Part shown: piece by piece, positions 1 through 5,087 of the stretch | Numbering within the stretch: position 1 is the first letter of the stretch | Layout: the number at the start of each line of letters is the position of its first letter | Source: Gammaproteobacteria bacterium | Lineage (GTDB): Bacteria; Pseudomonadota; Gammaproteobacteria; Granulosicoccales; Granulosicoccaceae | DNA length: 7,172 bases | Reading direction: 5' to 3' | Assembly: GCA_019634245.1 (NCBI GenBank) | Contig: JAHQVR010000167.1 | Location: 1-7,172 of the forward strand | The notes under the pieces: model-generated | Told to the model about the DNA's origin: nothing | The model's database searches: none | The model's input: only the letters and a program-made list of their open reading frames with translations | Position numbers and translations under genes: made by a program

Positions 1-30
1 AGGTGTTTTCAAAACCTAAACGATTGCCGA

Positions 31-276
31 CTAAACGTGACTCAATCTATTGCTATCAGCAAACAGCTGCTCTTGGCCCAGACTAATGGAATGGTCGCCT
101 CTTCTCAAATCGGCATCCAGGTGCCATAGTGAGAGTGCGTATTCACTAACAAGAAGAGGTAACCGACTTCGCCCCACCTTCCCAGACTGGGTTATTTCGA
201 CAAACACTTCACGGTCCGAGTATTCGCCCACAATTTGTAACAGGCTCTGGCCGATAGTGACTACCAGAAGTGCTCT
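31..276 (-). pseudogene. Unidentified minus-strand gene remnant (C-terminal part)
   Basis: An open frame on the minus strand runs from just after a TGA (complement of 277-279) to a TAG at 31-33, about 81 codons. The only initiator inside it is a GTG at 229-231, which would give 66 residues. The translation looks protein-like rather than random: it contains LLQIVGEYSDREVFVEI, then LPLLVSEYALSLWHLDADL, then an acidic and glutamine-rich end. I do not recognise the family. The frame begins without a start codon or ribosome binding site at a point where a hairpin lies (270-290), which suggests the 3' end of a gene whose upstream part has been lost or frameshifted. The overlapping plus-strand frame at 50-427 is judged a shadow. 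It could still be a chance ORF. Confidence 0.3.
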
Positions 277-290
277 TCAGCCAAGAGCAC
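270..290. repeat. Perfect 8-bp inverted repeat (hairpin)
   Basis: GTGCTCTT at 270-277 and AAGAGCAC at 283-290 are exact reverse complements separated by the 5-nt loop CAGCC. No T-run follows on either strand, so it is not a standard intrinsic terminator. It sits where the minus-strand remnant at 31-276 loses its reading frame, so it may mark a recombination or insertion junction. Confidence 0.5.
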
Positions 291-423
291 CAGCACATCA
301 CCGGTCAAAGCGAAAGCGCGCAACGGATGACTTTGGCGGCCAGTTCTACTTTGTAATCTTGCCTTGCAGGACACCTGACTGCGCTGAGTTCCGTTGGTGT
401 GCGGCACGCACCCGGCAAGATCC

Positions 424-480
424 GTAAGGCCTACTTACATCTGCTTGCAATTTGCCATCAAAGACACTAATATGCATTCA
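424..480 (+). promoter_or_regulatory. Promoter of the first vapBC, probably giving a leaderless mRNA
   Basis: A -35-like TTGCAA (445-450) and a -10-like TAATAT (468-473) are separated by exactly 17 bp. Each matches the sigma70 consensus at four of six positions. Transcription starting seven bases after the -10 would begin at 480, which is the A of the antitoxin ATG. No Shine-Dalgarno sequence precedes that ATG, which fits a leaderless transcript. Just upstream, GTAAG (424-428) and CTTAC (434-438) form a short inverted repeat that could be part of an operator. Confidence 0.5.
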
Positions 481-716
481 TGGGTATACAAATTACAATC
501 AGGGATGTACCGGAAGCCGTTCGAGACGAGTTAGCCGCTCGCGCTGCACGCCAAGGGCGCTCCATGCAAGAATATCTGCGAAGTTCGCTGGAGGCTCTTG
601 CATCGAAGCCATCTCCAGATCAATGGCTTGATCAGGTTCAACAGCGCAAGCTGCGAACAGGAGCGACAATTCCACGCGACGAAATCATTCGAGCTCGCGA
701 TGATGACCGCAGATGA
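480..716 (+). CDS. vapB: FitA/VapB-type ribbon-helix-helix antitoxin
   Basis: Antitoxin partner of the PIN-domain toxin that follows. The 78-residue protein opens with a beta-strand then two helices typical of FitA-like ribbon-helix-helix proteins (roughly residues 2-42, starting MGIQITIRDVPEAVRDEL, then GRSMQEYLRSSLEAL). FitA family members use this fold to dimerise and bind operator DNA. The remaining tail (about 43-78), basic and then acidic (RARDDD near the end), would wrap over the toxin's active site. The ATG at 480 is chosen because it begins the conserved strand; no ribosome binding site is visible and the mRNA may be leaderless. The stop overlaps the toxin start in an ATGA arrangement, implying translational coupling. 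The pair probably represses its own promoter, as known vapBC/fitAB operons do. FitA type is assigned from the N-terminal pattern only. Confidence 0.88.
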   Translation: MGIQITIRDVPEAVRDELAARAARQGRSMQEYLRSSLEALASKPSPDQWLDQVQQRKLRTGATIPRDEIIRARDDDRR

Positions 717-1114
717 TGTTGGTGTTGGATGCCTCGGTATGCGTAGCTGCTTTGGTCGATTCAGGTAATGATGGACATTGGGCAGAGAGCAAAGTGACGA
801 GTGCAATCCTCGTTGCGCCACAGCTTATTCTGGTGGAAGTGACGAATGTGTTAAGACGTCTTGCAGCATCTGGCAGCCTCTCCAATCTGGATGCATCCAT
901 AGCTCAAAACGATCTCCTGACAATGACAATCGAACTATTTCCATTTGCACCACTCGCAGATCGTGTCTGGTCGCTCAGGCATAATCTGAGTAGTTATGAC
1001 GCATATTACGTGGCGCTTGCTGAATCTCTGAATGCGCCCTTGGCAACATTGGACAACCGCTTGATAAATGCACCGGGGACTTCATGTGAATTTGTGACGA
1101 CCGCTGTTCGGTAG
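713..1114 (+). CDS. vapC: VapC-type PIN-domain toxin (ribonuclease)
   Basis: A 133-residue single PIN domain, the usual length for VapC/FitB toxins. Members of the family are Mg2+/Mn2+-dependent endoribonucleases that cut tRNA or other RNAs and stop growth when the antitoxin is degraded. The four acidic active-site residues are all present: D6 (LVLDAS), E42 (LVEVTNVLRR), D96 (SSYDAYYVALAE) and D114 (ATLDNRL). The toxin therefore looks catalytically intact. The start overlaps the antitoxin stop (ATG 713 in ATGATG); an ATG at 716 would remove one residue. No separate promoter or ribosome binding site is visible, so translation is probably coupled to vapB. The RNA target cannot be read from sequence. 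Confidence 0.92.
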   Translation: MMLVLDASVCVAALVDSGNDGHWAESKVTSAILVAPQLILVEVTNVLRRLAASGSLSNLDASIAQNDLLTMTIELFPFAPLADRVWSLRHNLSSYDAYYVALAESLNAPLATLDNRLINAPGTSCEFVTTAVR

Positions 1115-1126
1115 GCTCGCAGCTAC

Positions 1127-1163
1127 TTTCATCGCGTGGGGGATGCTCAATCAGGCGATGAAA
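1127..1163. repeat. 9-bp perfect inverted repeat downstream of the first vapC
   Basis: TTTCATCGC (1127-1135) pairs exactly with GCGATGAAA (1155-1163) across a 19-nt loop, 12 nt after the vapC stop. No run of T follows, so a standard intrinsic terminator is unlikely, although it could slow 3' decay of the vapBC mRNA. It could also be a terminal structure of the IS91-like element whose relic begins about 90 bp downstream. An overlapping shorter pair, ATCAGGC (1150-1156) and GCCTGAT (1183-1189), is an alternative fold. Confidence 0.4.
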
Positions 1164-1252
1164 TTATCGACCTCTGACTCTAGCCTGATGAATCATATGT
1201 GGAATCAAATCACGCAAGGATGCGTTTGATGGCACTTCCACAGCCGGACAGG

Positions 1253-1478
1253 ATGTCTGACGATGTAGGACTTAACTATGTGCGGCATAAGCCCGAGCAG
1301 ACACTGCTGTACCAACTGGTGGAGCAGTACTGGCCTTCAGTTTCAGACACAGCTGGGTGAGTCAGGTCGTTTTCCACCACGACATGTTACGCGCGAGTTT
1401 GAAGATTACCTGGCGTGCGGTGGACTTGAGAACGGTTTTCTACGCGTGCGTTGCTAGAGCTGCAGCCATGAGCGTCTA
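1253..1478 (+). pseudogene. IS91-family transposase, N-terminal relic (frameshift, stop, truncation)
   Basis: Two consecutive frames together spell the start of an IS91-type transposase. The first frame (1253-1336) reads LNYVRHKPEQTLLYQLVEQY, matching the family's N-terminal RHxPExTLLYQ region. The second frame (from about 1338) reads RHVTREFEDYLACGGLENGF and then LRVRC, stop, SCSHERL. In intact members this last part is the zinc-binding stretch RVRCxxCxxExLVAFSC. A TAG (1455-1457) stands where a residue between the cysteines is expected, possibly from a GAG codon. Homology ends abruptly at about 1478, so most of the protein, including the HUH catalytic motif and tyrosines, is absent. The recognition rests on remembered family motifs. 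It indicates a past rolling-circle-type insertion between the two TA modules. Confidence 0.72.
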
Positions 1479-1655
1479 GCCTGGGCGGCCCCGCGGTTTC
1501 CTTCAATGGGTCTTTGACAACATCTGCCGGTTCGGTATCTGCGAGTGTGCGTACTTCTGGGTCGGCAGATGTCATCCAATACTTACCAGCAGCAGGAATT
1601 TATGCCGAAATACTGGCAGTCCGGTTTCTGCTTTGTTCACAACAATTTATGCATA
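1479..1655. other. No recognisable gene between IS91 relic and second vapBC promoter
   Basis: Open frames cross this stretch on both strands. One is an N-terminal extension of the second antitoxin frame back to 1514; another lies on the minus strand and reaches 1575. Neither has a ribosome binding site or family pattern that I recognise. It may be residual IS91 DNA or the far side of a deletion junction. Confidence 0.4.
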
Positions 1656-1704
1656 TTGATTGTGCATACAGATATGTATATAATGATGCCTGTTTGGTTA
1701 TAAT
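1648..1704 (+). promoter_or_regulatory. Promoter and candidate operator of the second vapBC
   Basis: TTGATT (1656-1661) and a consensus TATAAT (1679-1684) are separated by 17 bp, predicting a start near 1691. A second TATAAT lies at 1699-1704 but lacks a good -35 partner. Two inverted repeats overlap the promoter: TATGCA (1648-1653) with TGCATA (1663-1668), covering the -35, and ATACA (1666-1670) with TGTAT (1675-1679), filling the spacer up to the -10. This is the placement expected for autorepression by a VapBC complex. Confidence 0.6.
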
Positions 1705-1717
1705 GCAGAGAGATCCA

Positions 1718-1909
1718 GTGAGAACCACCCTTAATATTGACGATGAGCTCTTACACCGTGCGCAAGAATTGACTGGAATTGATGAGAAAACAGCCCTGGT
1801 GCGGCAAGGTCTGGAAGCGCTGATAGCACGAGAGAGTGCTCGACGCTTAGCAAAACTTGGAGGGTCCGATCCGGATTTAAAAGACATCCCGCGACGTCGT
1901 TCAAAATAG
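1718..1909 (+). CDS. vapB: VapB antitoxin of the second module
   Basis: The core begins VRTTLNIDDELLHRAQELTG, the standard opening of the VapB antitoxin family (PF09957 type), followed by KTALVRQGLEALIARESARR. That is a strand-helix-helix DNA-binding half (residues about 1-42) and a toxin-binding tail ending in a basic PRRRSK. I choose GTG 1718, giving 63 residues, because it places the conserved MRTTLNIDD at the N-terminus and has a purine-rich GAGAGA just upstream. The alternative is ATG 1703 (68 residues), which overlaps a -10-like hexamer. The frame stays open back to 1514, but that extension precedes the promoter and is rejected. The stop shares a base with the toxin GTG. It is unrelated in sequence to the first antitoxin, so this is an independent acquisition, not a duplication. 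Confidence 0.85.
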   Translation: MRTTLNIDDELLHRAQELTGIDEKTALVRQGLEALIARESARRLAKLGGSDPDLKDIPRRRSK

Positions 1910-2280
1910 TGAGCGTTTTACTTGATACTTCTGTGTGGATTAGACATTTTAGAACATCCAATCTGCGTGTGGTTCAGTTGCTGGAATCTGGGTCTGTCGT
2001 GTCGCATGAGTACGTTGTAGCAGAAATTGCGTGCGGTAGCCTGAAATCCAGAGAAGTAACTCTAGGGCACTTAAAGGAGTTGATTACTTTGCCTACGGTT
2101 TCAACACAAGACGTACTGCTGTTTATAGAAACTAACAAGCTTTACAGTCGAGGCATAGGTCTTATCGATGCTCATTTATTAGCATCAACTTTGATAGTGC
2201 CAGATACCCAGATTTGGACAACCGACAAAAGATTAGAAAGCATTGCGCGGGAGATGGGTGTGGCGTACTTGGTAAATTGA
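1909..2280 (+). CDS. vapC: VapC-type PIN-domain toxin of the second module
   Basis: A 123-residue PIN-domain protein, full length for VapC. Expected metal-binding acidic residues are present: D6 (LLDTSVWIRHFR), E39 (VVAEIACGS), D87 (GLIDAHLLAS) and D106 (WTTDKRL). The SVWIxHF and IACG patterns are typical of VapC ribonucleases. It starts with GTG at 1909, whose G is the last base of the antitoxin TAG. No own ribosome binding site is visible, so translational coupling is likely. Its partner and PIN subfamily differ from those of the upstream module, so cross-neutralisation is not expected by default. The RNA target is unknown. No clear terminator follows. Confidence 0.92.
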   Translation: MSVLLDTSVWIRHFRTSNLRVVQLLESGSVVSHEYVVAEIACGSLKSREVTLGHLKELITLPTVSTQDVLLFIETNKLYSRGIGLIDAHLLASTLIVPDTQIWTTDKRLESIAREMGVAYLVN

Positions 2281-2532
2281 ATTTTGAATTATGAATCTTG
2301 GCAATTGACATTAACAATGTTCGCACTTGATCACACACTCTCTTCACGCTCATGTGGGTAGATGTGCTCCCAGTTATCGGCCCACGATATATGTGGAAAA
2401 TACAGATGCGTGTCCATAGGCTCTAGACGGAGCCAATCAAGCCTAAATTCAGTGAATTGAATCAATTACTTATATATTTTGGCTTATCGTTAGAAAGAGG
2501 CAAGGTCATGGTGTTTCAAATGACTAATATTA
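2281..2532. other. Gene-poor gap; possible minus-strand peptide remnant at 2331-2465
   Basis: No plus-strand gene is supported here. On the minus strand a 44-codon frame (2465 down to a TGA at 2331-2333) is bounded upstream by a stop and has no sensible start. Its translation (EFRLDWLRLEPMDTHLYF, then WADNWEHIYPHERE) is rich in tryptophan and charged residues and looks like the end of a real protein, but I do not recognise it. A TTGACA at 2305-2310 has no matching -10. Confidence 0.3.
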
Positions 2533-2583
2533 TTGACATTGCAAAAGCTAAACGTACGATATTTTCCCTTTTTTCCAATAGGG
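2533..2583 (+). promoter_or_regulatory. Promoter and ribosome binding site for the small lipoprotein gene
   Basis: A consensus -35 TTGACA (2533-2538) is followed after 16 bp by TACGAT (2555-2560), which matches the -10 consensus at four of six positions. A start near 2567 would leave a leader of about 23 nt carrying AGGG (2580-2583), 6 nt before the ATG at 2590. This arrangement decides the start of the lipoprotein and argues against the upstream TTG at 2533. Confidence 0.45.
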
Positions 2584-2589
2584 CCTACT

Positions 2590-2850
2590 ATGAAAAAGAT
2601 ATTAGTTTGTTGTTCTCTTTCGTTCCTGTTAGTTCTTCAAAGTTGCGCTTCTACAAGATTTAATGTGCCGGCAAATGAAGACTACTCAACCGAATCATTA
2701 TCATTTGTGCTAGTCCACGATCAGCTTGATAGCAACAAAATCAAACCGATGGATTTTGGGAATTCAGAACTGCCAGCAGGTTTAAAATATTTAAGTTGGG
2801 GCATAGTTCTGTTCGGCGTAGTTCTAATAGCTGGACTTGCTACGCAATAA
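2590..2850 (+). CDS. Small predicted lipoprotein with C-terminal membrane segment
   Basis: An 86-residue protein of unknown function. It opens with a lipoprotein signal: MKK, a hydrophobic core (residues 4-16), and the lipobox LQSC with C19 as the probable acylated residue. Residue +2 is alanine, not aspartate, so Lol-dependent sorting to the outer membrane would be expected. The middle (20-65) is polar. Residues about 67-84 (YLSWGIVLFGVVLIAGLA) form a strong hydrophobic segment, unusual for an outer-membrane lipoprotein; it may hold the protein in the inner membrane or mediate assembly. ATG 2590 is chosen because it gives the signal peptide and has AGGG 6 nt upstream. It appears monocistronic. 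No family was recognised. Confidence 0.72.
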   Translation: MKKILVCCSLSFLLVLQSCASTRFNVPANEDYSTESLSFVLVHDQLDSNKIKPMDFGNSELPAGLKYLSWGIVLFGVVLIAGLATQ

Positions 2851-2852
2851 AT

Positions 2853-2880
2853 AGCCGGGCTAACCCTAGATTCCTGGCTT
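2853..2880 (+). terminator. Weak terminator-like stem after the lipoprotein gene
   Basis: AGCCGGG (2853-2859) can pair with CCTGGCT (2873-2879), seven pairs including one G-U in RNA, around a 13-nt loop. It begins right after the lipoprotein stop. Only two or three T residues follow, so termination would be inefficient and the call is tentative. Confidence 0.25.
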
Positions 2881-2902
2881 TAGCTTCCCTGTCTACCCAG
2901 CG

Positions 2903-3116
2903 AGGTCATTCCCTGCCGGTATATCCAGTCACCTCGCACCTCAATGGACATGCTTCGGGCGATAAAGCACTGTGAGGCCGGTATCGGCATCTGGCCGTGC
3001 GCTGGTACCGAGCTGGACGGGGAACCTGAGGTCGTCATGGGCTGCGCGTGTGATGTGCCGACGATGGAGACGATAACAGCGGTATTATTGCTGTCGGTCT
3101 GCCTCAGATTGTTCGC
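2903..3116 (+). pseudogene. Phosphoketolase gene fragment (frameshifted)
   Basis: A shard of a xylulose-5-phosphate/fructose-6-phosphate phosphoketolase, the thiamine-dependent enzyme that makes acetyl phosphate. The main frame (2944-3093) reads AIKHCEAGIGIWPCAGT, then DGEPEVVMGCACDVPTMET, closely following the family pattern AIxHCxxGIGIWxWA...GGEPDVVMACAGDVPTLET. Just upstream another frame (2903-2947) ends in APQW, matching the PQW that precedes this region. Just downstream a third frame (3099-3116) reads LPQIVR, matching the LPDLKVR continuation. At least two frameshifts are therefore present. Only about 70 codons of an enzyme of roughly 800 residues survive, and no TPP-binding region remains. 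There is no promoter or start. The match is from memory of the family. It is presumably debris from a deleted gene. Confidence 0.7.
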
Positions 3117-3171
3117 TGCCATTCTTCCAGTAAACCCCCTCATCGCTAAATCAAGAATAACCAAATATTAA

Positions 3172-3208
3172 TTGCAATATACATGAGAGCTCATGTATAT
3201 TGCATGTA
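3172..3208 (+). promoter_or_regulatory. 32-bp palindromic operator over the marR promoter
   Basis: TGCAATATACATGAG (3173-3187) and its exact reverse complement (3190-3204) form 15-bp arms around a 2-bp centre. Within this lie a -35-like TTGCAA (3172-3177) and a -10-like TATATT (3196-3201) with an 18-bp spacer. Transcription would begin at 3208, the A of the preferred marR ATG, so the mRNA may be leaderless. A protein bound to the palindrome would cover the whole core promoter, which fits MarR-family autorepression. Confidence 0.72.
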
Positions 3209-3633
3209 TGAATATAGGAAATACGCGATTTGTGTTTGCTTTATTGGGTGCAGCAAACAGCATAGAAAGTCGATTGAATCGGGTGCTCTCAAATGTAAAA
3301 GGAATCAGTTTTACAGAGTATTTTTTGTTAGAGCAGCTTAAGGATTTTCACAACGGCGCTGCTACCAGGGTAGATCTAGCAAGAGCTGTTCACTTGTCTC
3401 CATCGGCAGTCACTAGAGCACTTAAACCACTGGAAAAGCTGGGTTATGTCGTCACTGTGAAAGGCGAGCGAGATGCTCGTCAAAGCGTTGCAACACTGAC
3501 TCCTGCAGGCGAAGAATTATTGCGAGATTCAAACAGTCTGGTGCTTGACGAAATAGCCACTCTCCCTATTCCACGCTCTGTTAGATCTGAATTAACAAAT
3601 GTCTTAAATAATCTAGCCACAAAAAGCAACTAA
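3208..3633 (+). CDS. MarR-family transcriptional regulator
   Basis: A 141-residue winged-helix regulator of normal MarR length. N-terminal helices are followed by the helix-turn-helix (LARAVHLSPSAVTRALKPLE, about residues 54-73) and a wing with the family signature ERDARQSVATLTPAG (about 86-100). C-terminal helices would dimerise. MarR proteins usually bind palindromes as dimers and are released by small, often aromatic, ligands. I choose ATG 3208. The frame is also open from ATG 3193, but that start lies inside the palindrome and ahead of the predicted transcription start. There is no Shine-Dalgarno sequence. The gene is followed after 19 nt by the oxygenase gene in the same direction, so the two probably form an operon controlled by this protein. 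The ligand is unknown. Confidence 0.88.
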   Translation: MNIGNTRFVFALLGAANSIESRLNRVLSNVKGISFTEYFLLEQLKDFHNGAATRVDLARAVHLSPSAVTRALKPLEKLGYVVTVKGERDARQSVATLTPAGEELLRDSNSLVLDEIATLPIPRSVRSELTNVLNNLATKSN

Positions 3634-3652
3634 CTTACCGTGAGCTGTCGGT

Positions 3653-4978
3653 ATGACAAATTTCGACCTGAACCAAGGCGCACTCGCACCACTGTCCAGT
3701 GAATTTGATATTGCATCGTTTAAGGTCACGGGCGAAATCCCTATCGAATTGAATGGTGTGCTCTTACGAAATGGCCCCAATCCCATGGGTGGACGTTTTG
3801 AAGGGCAAGACATTCTTTCATGGTGGCCTGAAGCCGCCATGTTCCACGGTATGTACTTCGAAGACGGTAAAGTTGTGCGGTATCAAAACCGCTGGGCGCG
3901 TACCAGGCAATGGGGTGTCTATCATTCCACCGATAATGTCAGTTTGATGTTGGACACTAATCCAAACGTCAACTTCATTCATCACGCTGGAGAACTTCTC
4001 GCGCTTGGCGAGGGAGCAAGGCCGCTGTCTATCAATGCGGATTTGGATTCACTAGGGGAGAGCAGACTAAACGGAATAAAGAATGGTGTTTCCGCACATC
4101 CAAAAAAAGATTCTGTAACAGGTGAGTTAGTCACATTTCGTACTGACTGGAATCAACCATGGCTATCTTACGGGGTTACCGGACCCAATGGAGATGAACT
4201 TTTTTCAACCGAAATTGAAATACCATCCCCAATGATGATGCACGACATTGCCATAACAAAAACGCACAGTGTTTTATTTGACTTAGGCGTTGCATTTGAT
4301 TTCGACATGTTGCAGCAGGGATTCAGCATTCCATTGCGTTGGCATGAGGAGCGACAATCTCGAATCGGTGTAATTCCGCGGTTTGGTGGCGATGTTCAAT
4401 GGTTGCAAATCAAGCCATGTTTCATTCAGCATATTTCAAACGCGTACAATGCGAATGAACATACTGTTATCGTAGATGCGGTGCGCTACCCATGGTATCT
4501 ACGGACAAATCTCGACCAGAAAGTATTTGACGCTAATCCGTTAGGTGTTTTATGGCGTTATACCATCAACCTTAAAACCGAAGAAGTTACTGAAGCTGGC
4601 ATAGACGATCTCGGCATTGAGCTCCCGCGCATTAATGAATCGCTGATTGGACTACCTTACAGCTACTTGTACGCAGCCGAACAACCAACCAATGAAGAGA
4701 TTCGAGGAGTCGTAAAATATAATCTGAACACAGGAAACATACAGAGATTTTTGGTTCCTGCTGGGGATCAAAATGGTGAACCCATCTTTGTCGCAAAGAA
4801 AGATCCAAGCTCGGAAGACGATGGTTGGTTACTTATATATGTCTATCGAAGAGATACGGATAGTAGCGATCTAGTTATCTTGGATACAAATGATATAGAG
4901 CATGAACCTCAAGCCACAATCCATCTGCCACATCGCGTACCGGCAGGATTCCATGCATCCTGGATACCATTAGCGTGA
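3653..4978 (+). CDS. Carotenoid oxygenase family enzyme (lignostilbene/apocarotenoid dioxygenase type)
   Basis: A 441-residue member of the RPE65/carotenoid cleavage oxygenase family (PF03055), non-heme iron enzymes that cleave an alkene double bond with O2, acting on carotenoids, apocarotenoids, stilbenes or phenylpropenes. The N-terminal family motif LLRNGPNP (about 37-44) and WWPEAAMFHGMYFEDGK are present. The four iron-ligand histidines can be assigned: H149 (SAHP), H197 (MMMHD), H260 (IQHISNAYN) and H434 (PAGFHASW). Candidate second-shell glutamates are E120 (ALGEG), E323 (ELPR) and E376 (GEPIFV). It appears intact, at the short end of the family, has no signal peptide and is probably cytoplasmic. 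It sits 19 nt after marR without a clear ribosome binding site. Substrate cannot be set from sequence; MarR control weakly favours an aromatic substrate. Confidence 0.92.
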   Translation: MTNFDLNQGALAPLSSEFDIASFKVTGEIPIELNGVLLRNGPNPMGGRFEGQDILSWWPEAAMFHGMYFEDGKVVRYQNRWARTRQWGVYHSTDNVSLMLDTNPNVNFIHHAGELLALGEGARPLSINADLDSLGESRLNGIKNGVSAHPKKDSVTGELVTFRTDWNQPWLSYGVTGPNGDELFSTEIEIPSPMMMHDIAITKTHSVLFDLGVAFDFDMLQQGFSIPLRWHEERQSRIGVIPRFGGDVQWLQIKPCFIQHISNAYNANEHTVIVDAVRYPWYLRTNLDQKVFDANPLGVLWRYTINLKTEEVTEAGIDDLGIELPRINESLIGLPYSYLYAAEQPTNEEIRGVVKYNLNTGNIQRFLVPAGDQNGEPIFVAKKDPSSEDDGWLLIYVYRRDTDSSDLVILDTNDIEHEPQATIHLPHRVPAGFHASWIPLA

Positions 4979-5036
4979 ATGACCGCTATGCGAACTTAGC
5001 AGAGATTAAAATCCAGATCATTTCGTGTACTGCCTG

Positions 5037-5087
5037 CTAGATCAAGTCCCGACTTTTACCAATAATATGAGATAACGCTTGATCTAG
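5037..5087. repeat. Perfect 10-bp inverted repeat at the broken end of the small membrane protein
   Basis: CTAGATCAAG (5037-5046) and CTTGATCTAG (5078-5087) are exact reverse complements separated by 31 bp. On the minus strand the first-read arm encodes part of VLDQA and the second supplies the final DLI codons and the TAG stop of the overlapping ORF. The stop therefore lies inside the repeat, as would happen if a small inversion or template switch truncated the gene. Confidence 0.6.

Noticed and set aside
50..427. 125-codon plus-strand ORF
   Set aside because: No ribosome binding site or family pattern. Its translation is rich in arginine, serine and cysteine as antisense frames often are, and it overlaps a more protein-like minus-strand frame and a hairpin.
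1514..1702. N-terminal extension of the second VapB
   Set aside because: It would include the promoter and operator at 1648-1704, and the VapB family normally begins at the RTTLNIDD strand.
1115..2532. Integron cassette array suggested by tandem TA modules and small genes
   Set aside because: I found no paired RYYYAAC/GTTRRRY attC-type core sites between the modules and no integrase.
2880..3164. 94-codon minus-strand ORF
   Set aside because: It is antisense to the phosphoketolase fragment, whose plus-strand reading matches a known family; the minus reading matches nothing I know.
3193..3207. Upstream ATG for the MarR regulator
   Set aside because: It lies inside the palindromic operator and ahead of the predicted transcription start; ATG 3208 fits the promoter better.
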